From JAAFHB01 sp942493325 (GTDB taxonomy: Bacteria; Bacteroidota; Bacteroidia; Bacteroidales; Prolixibacteraceae), in contig OW818689.1 of assembly GCA_942493325.1 (NCBI GenBank), positions 1,674,001-1,738,000 of the forward strand: a stretch of 64,000 nt of DNA, written 5' to 3'. The position numbers were made by a program, and so were the translations under genes. Shown here piece after piece: positions 1 to 7,401 of this stretch; position 1 is the stretch's first letter, and each line of letters opens with the position of its first letter. A model generated the notes under the pieces. The model saw only the letters and a list, made by a program, of their open reading frames with translations. It was not told the DNA's origin and searched no databases.

Positions 1-2
1 AG

Positions 3-2486
3 GCAATATTAGCCGCCAAAACAGCCGCTGAATCAGCGGAAACCAATTCAGAAACAGCAGAGGTTAATGCCGAAACAGCCGAAACCAACGCCGAAGCTGC
101 TGCCAGTGCAGCCGCCGACAGTGCAGGAGCAGCAGCAAATTACACATCCGGAATGTACAAAGGGATAGCCGCAACTGCAACGGTGCCTGTAGTGGTTTCC
201 GGTGTGCCCCAGTGGTGGATAGGATCAGGTTCGGGGACTTATACGAATTTTGGGGGGTTGGTGGTTGCTGCAAATTTTGTGGTTTTGAGTTATAATGGAA
301 CGGCGTGGAGCAAGTATGAGACATCTGTAACTCCTGATATTGGTAGCGTTCTTGCAAGGAACCTGTTTGATAAATATGCTGTGGTAATAAATAAATTCAT
401 AAACACAGGAACTTCTGGGGGAGGGGATATAATAACCCTATCAGGGGCAAAAATTTCAGAACAAATTCCGGTTTTGCCAAATACTCAATATACAATCTCG
501 GGGCTTGAAATTCCATCAACCGGAGAATTAAAATTAAGGTATGAAGATTCAAATCACGTCAAAATTTCATCTTTAGCGCTTACTACAGATTCGACTACAT
601 TCACGACTCCAACCGGGTGTGTTTATGTTGTTTTTGGAGTGTTCAGAGCAGATCATCCCACCGATTATAGTTTAGTTCAAATGGAATTGGGATCAACTGC
701 CATGGCTTTTCAACCTTATACAGGTGAAGATTTGGTCGACAAAATTAACGGATGTGATTTAATTGCAAAAAAAATTAAAACAGAGATTGGATTTAAAACT
801 TTGTTGGAGTATATAACTGAGAAATCGCTAGCTTCAGCTACTACTATCGAAACGGGAAACTTGTTTGATAAATATGCTGTGGTAATAAATAAATTCATAA
901 TCACAGGAACTTATGAGGGAGGGGATATAATGACCCTGTCAGGGGCAAAAATTTCAGAACAAATTCCAGTTTTGCCAAATACGCAATATACTATCTCGGG
1001 GCTTGAAATTCCATCAACCGGAGAATTAAAATTAAGGTATGAAGATTCAATTCACGTCAAAATTTCATCTTTAGCGCTTACTACGGCTACCACTACATTC
1101 ACGACTCCAACCGGATGTGCTTATGTTGTTTTTGGAGTGTTCAGAGTAGATCACCCGACTGATTATAGTTTAGTTCAAATGGAATTGGGATCATCTGCCA
1201 CAGCTTTCCAGCCTTATACAGATGAAGACTTGGTTGACAAAATTAACGGATATGATTTAATTGCAAAAAAAATAAAAACAGAGATTGGATTTAAAACATT
1301 GTTGGAATATATAACCGATAAATCACTAGCTTCAGCTACTACTACCGAAACGGGAAACTTGTTTGATAAGACAGCTATCACATCCGGATATTATATAAAT
1401 ACATTAGATGGCGTTTTGACTCCTGCCCTGAATTGGGCAGTAAGTGATTTTATGCCTGTTGAGCAAAGTACTGATTATTATATTAGCGGAAGAACAGCCC
1501 ACCAGAACGTTGCTTATTATGATTTTTCTAAAAATTTGATAAATACTCCTCCAAATGGATTCCCGACATGGAATAGCCAATTATATAACGGGAAATTCAC
1601 AACCGGACCCACAACAGCATTTGTGCGAATGAATGTGAAGAATGGAACAGGAGCAGGTGATTTAGACACTATTCAATTTGAAAAAGGCTCAGTGGCTACT
1701 GTATATAGGGCTTATGGATCTGTTTTGATGGTGAATAGGATAAACGGGCAAAAAATACTTGCAGAGACTCCAGTATTGGCAGAGACAACAGGATTAGCAG
1801 ACGCAATACTATCTGTAAAAGTTGTGGCTTTTGGAGATAGTATTACGTCTATACCTACAAACTGGACAGTGCGGTTCGAGGAGGTTACAAATATATTATC
1901 ACTAACCAATATGGCAATATCAGGAGCGAAAATAGCCTGGAGAGACGACACCATTGAAACATCGAACCCGCCAACAGATGGTGCTGCTAGCAGCAATAAC
2001 GTTTTGTGGAATCAAATTAAGAAATGGGAGGCCACTGGTCCCCTTGTTCCGAATGCTATAATAATAGCAATGATTACGAATGATGTTACACAGTTGTCCA
2101 CAATGGGGACAATGGAGGGTGCCTTTGCTCAGGACCTAGCAAGTACATCTCAATTAACTGCATCCGGCGCATTTAGAAAAGCACTACAATATCTTATCAA
2201 TCTTTATCCAAATACCCAAATATTTTACTGTACGCCAATACAATCTAAGCACGTTTTAAGAACTTGGGACGCACTAAACAGCGCAAGCAGTCTGTGTGCA
2301 TCTATTGCTAAAAGGCTTAATGTAAAAGTTATCGATTGTTTCAATGAATCAGGAATAGTTATGGAATATGAAGTAGCTGGTGGTGAAGGGCGGTATTTAT
2401 ACGACGGAACCCACCCAAAGGAAGCAGGAGCAATAAAGCAAGGAGATTACATCGCTAACGTGTTTTTAAATAGCTACGTAAAATAA
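3..2486 (+). CDS. Phage tail fibre / receptor-binding protein with C-terminal SGNH hydrolase domain (5'-partial)
   Basis: The frame is open to the left edge of the window, so the gene starts upstream; the first ATG in the window (153) is probably internal. The first ~45 visible codons are an Ala/Glu/Thr/Asn-rich repeat (AETAETNAE type) typical of phage tail-fibre shafts. Two near-identical 166-residue modules follow (about residues 70-235 and 236-401 counted from ATG 153), each beginning NLFDK and rich in beta-prone Thr/Ser/Gly; a third module begins with the same motif and then diverges. The C-terminal ~220 residues form an SGNH/GDSL-type hydrolase, with block I GDSIT (Ser563) and the Asp-x-x-His dyad in DGTHP (Asp751, His754). 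SGNH domains on tail fibres are known to deacylate host surface glycans; that role is inferred here. The gene lies upstream of the lysis genes. Confidence 0.8.
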   Translation, partial: AILAAKTAAESAETNSETAEVNAETAETNAEAAASAAADSAGAAANYTSGMYKGIAATATVPVVVSGVPQWWIGSGSGTYTNFGGLVVAANFVVLSYNGTAWSKYETSVTPDIGSVLARNLFDKYAVVINKFINTGTSGGGDIITLSGAKISEQIPVLPNTQYTISGLEIPSTGELKLRYEDSNHVKISSLALTTDSTTFTTPTGCVYVVFGVFRADHPTDYSLVQMELGSTAMAFQPYTGEDLVDKINGCDLIAKKIKTEIGFKTLLEYITEKSLASATTIETGNLFDKYAVVINKFIITGTYEGGDIMTLSGAKISEQIPVLPNTQYTISGLEIPSTGELKLRYEDSIHVKISSLALTTATTTFTTPTGCAYVVFGVFRVDHPTDYSLVQMELGSSATAFQPYTDEDLVDKINGYDLIAKKIKTEIGFKTLLEYITDKSLASATTTETGNLFDKTAITSGYYINTLDGVLTPALNWAVSDFMPVEQSTDYYISGRTAHQNVAYYDFSKNLINTPPNGFPTWNSQLYNGKFTTGPTTAFVRMNVKNGTGAGDLDTIQFEKGSVATVYRAYGSVLMVNRINGQKILAETPVLAETTGLADAILSVKVVAFGDSITSIPTNWTVRFEEVTNILSLTNMAISGAKIAWRDDTIETSNPPTDGAASSNNVLWNQIKKWEATGPLVPNAIIIAMITNDVTQLSTMGTMEGAFAQDLASTSQLTASGAFRKALQYLINLYPNTQIFYCTPIQSKHVLRTWDALNSASSLCASIAKRLNVKVIDCFNESGIVMEYEVAGGEGRYLYDGTHPKEAGAIKQGDYIANVFLNSYVK
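360..1355 (+). repeat. Tandem 498-bp in-frame duplication within the tail-fibre gene
   Basis: Copy 1 spans 360-857 and copy 2 spans 858-1355; the same AACxTGTTTGATAA start recurs at a third position, 1356, exactly 498 bases on. The two copies are nearly identical, with scattered substitutions (for example TSGGG against TYEGG at the protein level), and the unit is an exact multiple of three (166 codons). After about 20 bases the third start runs into unrelated sequence. This fits recombinational expansion of a receptor-binding module. Confidence 0.9.
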
Positions 2487-2529
2487 AATAAATCAGGTGT
2501 ACACACTCTGAATTGATGGATACTAATCA

Positions 2530-2562
2530 CCCGGTCCATCACATGATGGATCGGGTTTTTTT
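2530..2562 (+). terminator. Rho-independent terminator after the tail-fibre gene
   Basis: The stem CCCGGTCCATCA pairs with TGATGGATCGGG (one G-T wobble) around a very tight loop and is followed by seven T residues at 2556-2562. It lies 43 bases after the tail-fibre stop codon and separates that gene from the lysis cassette. Confidence 0.8.
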
Positions 2563-2607
2563 GTCCTTTCTCCTCCCCTGTTAGTCGCCTATTTTTGAAA
2601 TAAAACG

Positions 2608-2946
2608 ATGATGATGACAGAATACCTAAACTTCCTATTTTATTTATCTGTACCGGCAAGTGTAACCTGGTTCCTTGCCCGCAGAAAAAACAATGCTGAT
2701 GCAAAAAGTTCTGAACTCGATAACGTCGAAAAAGCTATTAAAGTTTGGCGGGAACTAAGCGAAGGCATGGAAAGACGTTTCACCCACGAAATCGAGGAAT
2801 TACGAAAAGAGAACTGTGATTTGCAGCAACAAGTATCCTTAGTGATGAAGGAAAACGAGGAATTGAAACTGCAAATGAATGGTCTCGAAAGTGAAAACAA
2901 AAAACTGATTAGTCAGTTAAAAATCTTCAATAAAAATAATTCCTAA
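2608..2946 (+). CDS. Small membrane-anchored coiled-coil phage protein
   Basis: This 112-residue protein has one hydrophobic N-terminal segment (about residues 5-22) followed by a highly charged helical region. From about residue 35 to the end it shows heptad-like Leu/Glu/Lys spacing (ELRKEN, LKLQMNGLESENKKL), so a long coiled coil is likely. The start is one of three consecutive ATGs. It sits just after the tail-fibre terminator and 13 bases before the lysozyme, in the same direction, which suggests a lysis or packaging accessory such as a holin-associated or spanin-like protein. No family-specific motif was recognised, so the function is open. Confidence 0.6.
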   Translation: MMMTEYLNFLFYLSVPASVTWFLARRKNNADAKSSELDNVEKAIKVWRELSEGMERRFTHEIEELRKENCDLQQQVSLVMKENEELKLQMNGLESENKKLISQLKIFNKNNS

Positions 2947-2959
2947 CAATCAGTCAGCC

Positions 2960-3493
2960 ATGAACCAGATCAATAATAAATGCACCCTTGTAACCAAGCA
3001 CTTCGAATCGCTGCATGATGGAGATTTGACCATGATCGGCCTTCAGCCAAAAATGTGTCCTGCCGGCATTTGGACCGAAGGTTATGGTAATGCGATCATA
3101 GATCCTGCAACTGGCAGGTTTCTGACTGGAGAAAAAGACAAAGGACGTGCATCACTCCTATCAGACATTTACGACGAGCCAGGAGCCGAAAAACAACTTG
3201 CAAAAAACTTGCTCAGGTATTCGGCCAAAGCGCTCCGGGTTTGCGATTCTCTGAACATGAAATTTGACGATGATAAGTTTTCCGCTCTGGTATCCTTCAC
3301 TTATAACCTGGGAGCGGGAGCGCTTAAAAACATGCTGACATACTATAAAAATGGTATGCCAGCCGATAAAGCATTTTTATTGTATCGTTTCGCCACAGTT
3401 AATGGGGTGAAAAAGGAATTACCCGGATTAGTCCGCAGGAGAAAATCTGAGGCGTGGTTATTTGCAACCGGAGCTGTTAAATTTTATTTCTAA
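2960..3493 (+). CDS. Phage lysozyme, GH24-type endolysin
   Basis: The 177-residue product resembles T4-type lysozymes (GH24), which cleave the MurNAc-GlcNAc bond of peptidoglycan to release phage. The catalytic Glu is at residue 16 in FESLHDG. The conserved T-x-GYG element follows at residues 39-43 (WTEGYGNA). An ALVSFTYNLG helix motif lies near residue 110, and the family's usual arginine-rich ending (LVRRRKSEAWLF) is present. There is no signal peptide, so export would depend on a holin. A 23-residue insertion between the Glu and GYG is longer than in T4 lysozyme but occurs in phages of Bacteroidota. It stands in a compact row with small membrane proteins, as expected of a lysis cassette. 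Confidence 0.85.
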   Translation: MNQINNKCTLVTKHFESLHDGDLTMIGLQPKMCPAGIWTEGYGNAIIDPATGRFLTGEKDKGRASLLSDIYDEPGAEKQLAKNLLRYSAKALRVCDSLNMKFDDDKFSALVSFTYNLGAGALKNMLTYYKNGMPADKAFLLYRFATVNGVKKELPGLVRRRKSEAWLFATGAVKFYF

Positions 3494-3497
3494 GCAC

Positions 3498-3767
3498 ATG
3501 AAAATCTGGACCTACATTTCAACACTGTTTGCCGGGATCATTGCCGGGTTAGTAATCTTTCTCAAACTGGATAAACCCGAAACGGTGATCAATGATAATA
3601 CCCGGATTGGGAAGATGAAGCAACGTGGCGAAGGGAATGAAGCAAATGTAACTATTGACTCACAACCGCAGCCTGAACCGGAAACACGGGCTGAAAAACG
3701 CGAGGAACGTAAAGTGGGGAGGATAGCCAGAAGGCGTAAGCGAAAAGATAAAAAAGAGACAGAATAG
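3498..3767 (+). CDS. Small phage membrane protein with highly charged tail (possible holin/inner spanin)
   Basis: The start chosen is the ATG at 3498, four bases after the lysozyme stop; an earlier in-frame ATG at 3462 would overlap the lysozyme and adds no conserved sequence. The 89-residue product has one N-terminal membrane segment (about residues 6-24, TLFAGIIAGLVIFL) and then a soluble tail that becomes extremely basic and Glu-rich at the end (RRRKRKDKKE). Position directly behind the endolysin and the one-TM topology suggest a holin or inner-membrane spanin. No signature proves either role. Confidence 0.6.
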   Translation: MKIWTYISTLFAGIIAGLVIFLKLDKPETVINDNTRIGKMKQRGEGNEANVTIDSQPQPEPETRAEKREERKVGRIARRRKRKDKKETE

Positions 3768-3850
3768 ATAGTTTTTTTGTCCTTTCCTCGTCACCTGAAA
3801 ATACTGAGATTTGACATTGTAATAGTATTAACCCCAAAAATTTTCTGATT

Positions 3851-4231
3851 ATGAAAAATTTTTTGATTCTTGTTTTTATGCTCGGGCTCTTTGCAATAGG
3901 ATGCAGCTCACCTCCCGACATTGTTCAACCTGCAAGCACGCAAACTGAGTTTATCCAGGTTGCTAACATGCCAGTGCAGGCTACAGTCATGTATACGGTT
4001 GACGAAACTGTATTGCCGGTGCCCGATACTCCTGAACCCGTTAAATGGCTGGATGAAAACCTTCTGTTAGCAGTTGGGTCAGTCATCACTATCGTTTATG
4101 AGTTTTTAGCGCGAAAGATTCCTACATCCAAGACGCTAAGTCTTTTCGGAAATCTCACTAAGTTGATAAATTGGTTTGTTCCGGATAAATCTAAAAACGG
4201 TGGAGAATTTGCAGTTCGCGATAAATTGTAG
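3851..4231 (+). CDS. Small phage-encoded lipoprotein (possible outer spanin)
   Basis: The 126-residue protein starts with a lipoprotein signal peptide ending in the lipobox FAIGC (Cys18). A short Pro/Thr-rich linker follows, then a hydrophobic helix (LLLAVGSVITIVYEFLA, about residues 74-90) and an amphipathic C-terminus. A lipoprotein after an endolysin and a one-TM protein is the order seen in spanin-bearing lysis cassettes, although outer spanins usually lack a second hydrophobic segment, so this is tentative. A bidirectional terminator lies just downstream, so it is the last gene of the cassette. Confidence 0.6.
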   Translation: MKNFLILVFMLGLFAIGCSSPPDIVQPASTQTEFIQVANMPVQATVMYTVDETVLPVPDTPEPVKWLDENLLLAVGSVITIVYEFLARKIPTSKTLSLFGNLTKLINWFVPDKSKNGGEFAVRDKL

Positions 4232-4272
4232 TTCGATTTGATTTTTTCATATTGTTTAGTTAGTTAGTAAAG

Positions 4273-4298
4273 AAAACCCTGGCGGCAACCAGGGTTTT
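4273..4298. terminator. Bidirectional terminator between lysis cassette and integrase
   Basis: A perfect 10-bp stem, AAAACCCTGG with CCAGGGTTTT, encloses a six-base loop. It carries A residues on the left and T residues on the right, so it can end transcription in both directions. It sits between convergent genes (lipoprotein stop at 4231, integrase stop at 4303). Confidence 0.85.
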
Positions 4299-4302
4299 TG
4301 AT

Positions 4303-5574
4303 TTAATTGAGGCTAATACCTTCCAACCAATTGCACAGTATTTTATCAGGCTTTTGCATCCCTCCTGATGGATCCGGAAACTTTGTCCTCACATGCTCCG
4401 ATCTTTCGCCAAAATGTCTCCTGATATATCGGTAAGTACTGGCGATATCAGTATGACCCAATTGGTTCATCACCTCCACGATGGTAGCTCCACTCACAAG
4501 CAACTTCCCGGCTCCTGAATGTTTAAAACTATACCATTTGTATTGTGTGTTTAATTTCAAACGGTCCCGGATAGTATTAAACCGGTTACGGAGCGTATTA
4601 AACCCAATTTGCACGGTTCCAGGGCGACCCATGGGCCCGATCACAAACATTTCCTTATCCAATCGGTGAATTCCATGTTCTATTAGTAAATTGTATAGCT
4701 GATCCGGGATATCCATTGTCCGTTCCCTCCGTTTTTTTGCAACATCCTTGGGTACAAAGATTGTTCGGGTAACCAGGTTGATCTGTTTTACCCGTAGAGT
4801 AAGCAATTCCTCCCCTGGTCTTAAAAAACAAAAATATTGTAACATGGCTGCCAGGTACAATTGAGGATCCCGATCGCGAATAATTGACAGAATTAACTTC
4901 ATGTCATCATCGAGAAAAGGGACTGCAGCAAAGTCTTCGCTGGTCTCCGGAATTTCAATCTTAGGAACAGGATTTTTAACCAGAACTTTGCGTTCTACCA
5001 GGTAAGAGAAAAATGCCTGAATATTAATCCGGTACTTTTCAATCGTAACTCCTGACAGTGAACGTTCAATGATCAGGTGATCAAAGAAACGGTGCAAAAT
5101 AGTTGAATCGAAGGTCGCCAGGTCATTATCAACTAATTCGTTTTTTTCAAGCCAGGCAATCAGCTCACGGATTTTTCCCCGATAACTTTCAAACGTTTTT
5201 TTTGCTTTTGTAGATTTAATCAGGGTGATGTACTCCGAAGCGTAGAACCGGATGTTCTTGTTTGTCTCCCGGCGACGGCCATACACCTGCGCGGCCTGAT
5301 GATACTCCAGTTCATCTTCGTAAGCTACTTTCTCAATATCATCAAGGGGTATCCATCCGCGCTCAAGCTTTTCGGTAAGCTCCTTAATCAGTTTATTGGC
5401 TAATTCAATCCGGGATTTCTTTGTGCGCAGAACTGCAAAGCCATCATAATAGCGTTTACGCTTCATTTTGCCATCAGTTGGATCACGGAAACCCAACTCT
5501 ACAAACCATGCTTTTTTGAGATCACCACCTGCATCGCAGAGATAAGGGGTGCGGTAAAGTTTTTGTCTTGTCAT
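4303..5574 (-). CDS. int: Tyrosine-type site-specific integrase of the prophage
   Basis: This phage integrase has a SAM-like core-binding domain (about residues 105-200 from the chosen start) followed by a catalytic domain. Visible catalytic elements are the first Arg in FCFLRPGEE, the box-II segment WYSFKHSGAG where Lys-His stands near the usual HxxR position (a variant common in Bacteroidota integrases), the LGH motif, and the nucleophilic Tyr in STYRYIRR, nine residues after the LGH His. The start at 5574 (MTRQKLYRTPYLC) is preferred. The frame extends to an ATG at 5646, but the extra 24 residues look non-coding and run into the presumed attachment region. The gene is convergent with the lysis cassette and ends the prophage next to ssrA, which fits insertion at the tmRNA gene. 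Confidence 0.88.
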   Translation of the reverse strand: MTRQKLYRTPYLCDAGGDLKKAWFVELGFRDPTDGKMKRKRYYDGFAVLRTKKSRIELANKLIKELTEKLERGWIPLDDIEKVAYEDELEYHQAAQVYGRRRETNKNIRFYASEYITLIKSTKAKKTFESYRGKIRELIAWLEKNELVDNDLATFDSTILHRFFDHLIIERSLSGVTIEKYRINIQAFFSYLVERKVLVKNPVPKIEIPETSEDFAAVPFLDDDMKLILSIIRDRDPQLYLAAMLQYFCFLRPGEELLTLRVKQINLVTRTIFVPKDVAKKRRERTMDIPDQLYNLLIEHGIHRLDKEMFVIGPMGRPGTVQIGFNTLRNRFNTIRDRLKLNTQYKWYSFKHSGAGKLLVSGATIVEVMNQLGHTDIASTYRYIRRHFGERSEHVRTKFPDPSGGMQKPDKILCNWLEGISLN

Positions 5575-5672
5575 GTTGTAATTTTTAGTCGCGTCCCCCA
5601 AAGACACAAAATAAAACTTGCAGACATGTTCACAGACATTTTTCAATAAAATTCAGACACTTTTGCTTTTGT

Positions 5673-5706
5673 AACTCATTGATAATCTGTTGATTATCAA
5701 TGAGTT
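5673..5706. other. Perfect 15-bp inverted repeat at the integrase/tmRNA junction (candidate att site)
   Basis: AACTCATTGATAATC and its exact reverse complement are separated by only TGTT. The right arm ends two bases from the last transcribed base of tmRNA (5708). No U-tract follows in either direction, so it is not a typical terminator. A near-symmetric core beside the integrase gene and the ssrA 3' end is what a tyrosine-recombinase crossover site looks like; this role is inferred. The second att copy would lie outside the window. Confidence 0.5.
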
Positions 5707-5707
5707 G

Positions 5708-6100
5708 TGGAGCTGCGGGGAGTCGAACCCCGGTCCAAACGAGGAAGCAATACGCTTTCTACATGCTTATCCAAGATTTAATTTTCGAATGAAGACTGGA
5801 TCAAGGCCACCGATCTTCACCTTATCTCCTTTATTTCATCGGCTTTCCGGAGCATCAAGCCGACTATCTCCGATATTACTGCACTTCCGGTTCGGGCCGC
5901 TTCGGAACAACAGCACCCGGGAAATGTCCCACTCCAGCATCTAATGCCGGATTAGCTAAATCTACTTGATTCGATTAAGCGGCAAGAGCAAAATTATTTT
6001 CGCCAATTAATTTGTCGGATATTGAGATTTACGGGCCAACAATCCAAAGCCCGGCATGCTTACGCACCTCTTCTGCCCGCTGTCAAAACCGGTCAGCCCC
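5708..6100 (-). ncRNA. ssrA: tmRNA (SsrA)
   Basis: Read on the minus strand, the 5' end is GGGGCTGACCGGTTTTGACA, the conserved tmRNA acceptor/D-like start. The 3' end carries the T-arm GGTTCGACTCC and acceptor strand AGCTCC with discriminator A at 5708; the genome continues CAA, so CCA appears not to be encoded. The tag frame at 6004-5975 reads GENNFALAA followed by TAA, matching the Bacteroidota tag type (A)GENNxALAA. tmRNA rescues stalled ribosomes and marks the unfinished peptide for proteolysis. The 3' end is a frequent phage insertion target, and here the prophage abuts it. About 393 nt is a usual length. Confidence 0.95.
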
Positions 6101-6116
6101 ATAGAAGTGTGATCTG

Positions 6117-6124
6117 CAAAAATA
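6117..6124 (-). promoter_or_regulatory. Candidate -7 promoter box for ssrA
   Basis: On the minus strand TATTTTTG fits the Bacteroidota TAnnTTTG -7 consensus and lies 17 bases before the mature tmRNA 5' end, allowing a short leader that RNase P would remove. No clear -33 TTTG was found at 19-21 bases, so support is partial. Confidence 0.35.
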
Positions 6125-6343
6125 GCATTTTTAAGGTCAGATTGTTCTGAAAGCGCATATTTTTTTTGCACTTTTACTTTCCGGAGAAAACTATTAGGAA
6201 GAAAGGCTTCTGGCTATTGGCCGATGGCAACCCGCAAAACATCCGCCGAAATAGTAGGTTCTGCTTCTGAATTGCTATCCCAATCACATTTACACCTTCA
6301 ATGAGCCGTATAAACTCTAAACTTAGGATACTTTTCATTTTTG

Positions 6344-6475
6344 AACCAATAGCCAGTTATTAATAGCCAGTTGCCAATAGCCAGTTGCCAGTTGCCAGTT
6401 GCCAGTTACCAGTTGCCAGTAGCCAGTTGCCAGTAACTAGTTGCCAGCCGCCAGTTGCTAAAAGCCATTCGCCAA
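6344..6475. repeat. Degenerate short tandem repeat (about 7-bp unit, TGCCAGT) in the ssrA-rpe spacer
   Basis: From about 6350 the sequence is an array of imperfect units such as AGCCAGT, TGCCAGT and TACCAGT running almost to the rpe stop codon. The rest of the 376-base spacer (6101-6343) shows no gene or convincing structure other than the ssrA promoter box. A related block in the opposite orientation occurs at about 18680-18770, so this belongs to a dispersed low-complexity intergenic family. Confidence 0.75.
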
Positions 6476-6476
6476 T

Positions 6477-7127
6477 TCAGACGTTCTTTAATTCATGAAT
6501 GGCCTTCATAGGATCGGCGGCACTAAAAACAAAATTTCCGGCAACAAGTACGTCGGCCCCAGCATCAAACAGCAGTTTACCTGTTTCAAAATTTACACCG
6601 CCGTCGACTTCAATCAGAACATCAGCCTGTTTTTCGTCGATCAGGCGGCGAAGTTTGATCACTTTCTGAATTGTATTCTGAATAAATTTCTGTCCGCCAA
6701 ACCCGGGATTTACCGACATCAGCAAAACCATATCCAGGTCGCCAATAATATCTTCCAAAAGATGGATAGGGGTTGCCGGATTGAGACAAACTGCCGCCTT
6801 CATCCCCTCATTCCGGATAGCGGATATGGTTCGGTGAAGATGGTTGCATACCTCGTAATGAACCGTCAGAATATCGGCTCCCGAATCCCTGAAAGGTTTT
6901 ATAAACGGATCGGGATTGACAATCATCAGGTGAACATCCAGGGGTTTGGTCGCCAGTTTTTTAACGTGCTGAATAACAGGCAATCCAAATGAGATATTCG
7001 GAACAAATACCCCATCCATCACATCAAAATGAATCCAGTCGGCTTCACTCTGATTAAGCATGAGAATATCTTTCCCTAGATTGTTGAAATCGGCAGACAG
7101 AATGGAAGGTGAAATTAATCGGCTCAC
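6477..7127 (-). CDS. rpe: Ribulose-phosphate 3-epimerase
   Basis: This cytosolic TIM-barrel enzyme interconverts D-ribulose 5-phosphate and D-xylulose 5-phosphate in the pentose phosphate pathway. At 216 residues it has the family's usual length. Diagnostic segments are the N-terminal ISPSILSADF, the metal-site HFDVMDGVFVPNISFG (the motif holding one catalytic Asp), DVHLMI, the loop MSVNPGFGGQKF, and EVDGGVN near the C-terminus with the second catalytic Asp. All key residues are present. A TACTTTTG -7 box lies about 40 bases upstream. It is a single gene flanked by ssrA and the divergently transcribed RicT-like gene. Confidence 0.96.
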   Translation of the reverse strand: MSRLISPSILSADFNNLGKDILMLNQSEADWIHFDVMDGVFVPNISFGLPVIQHVKKLATKPLDVHLMIVNPDPFIKPFRDSGADILTVHYEVCNHLHRTISAIRNEGMKAAVCLNPATPIHLLEDIIGDLDMVLLMSVNPGFGGQKFIQNTIQKVIKLRRLIDEKQADVLIEVDGGVNFETGKLLFDAGADVLVAGNFVFSAADPMKAIHELKNV

Positions 7128-7165
7128 AGGTGTAATTTTTAAACAATTAAATCATAATTCTATTT

Positions 7166-7173
7166 CAAAAGTA
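7166..7173 (-). promoter_or_regulatory. Candidate -7 promoter box for rpe
   Basis: Minus-strand TACTTTTG fits TAnnTTTG, 39 bases before the rpe start codon. A matching -33 element was not seen. The remaining divergent spacer up to 7401 is AT-rich and holds no other recognised site. Confidence 0.35.
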
Positions 7174-7401
7174 ATTGAAAAGGATGAATAACCGGGACAG
7201 GATAACGAATTTCATGACAAAAAATATATTCTTCACTTAATCCGAAGCTATTTGCGCCCATTTTCCCGCCCTGCTATTTCATTGAATACTAATTTTTTCC
7301 ATCAATCATATCAATGGTATTGTTATTTAGACCTAATTAAAATAGCAAAATTGCTCAAAAATTAATAATATTGCCCTTTTGTTCATACAAACACTATAGT
7401 T

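Noticed and set aside
360..1355. 498-bp direct repeat as a mobile element
   Set aside because: It is in frame inside a tail-fibre gene with no terminal repeats or transposase; module duplication explains it better.
5690..5944. 84-codon plus-strand open frame
   Set aside because: It overlaps the tmRNA gene on the other strand and is explained by it.
6344..6475. CRISPR array
   Set aside because: Units are about 7 bases, imperfect and without distinct spacers; no cas gene is nearby. No other region shows regular spaced repeats.
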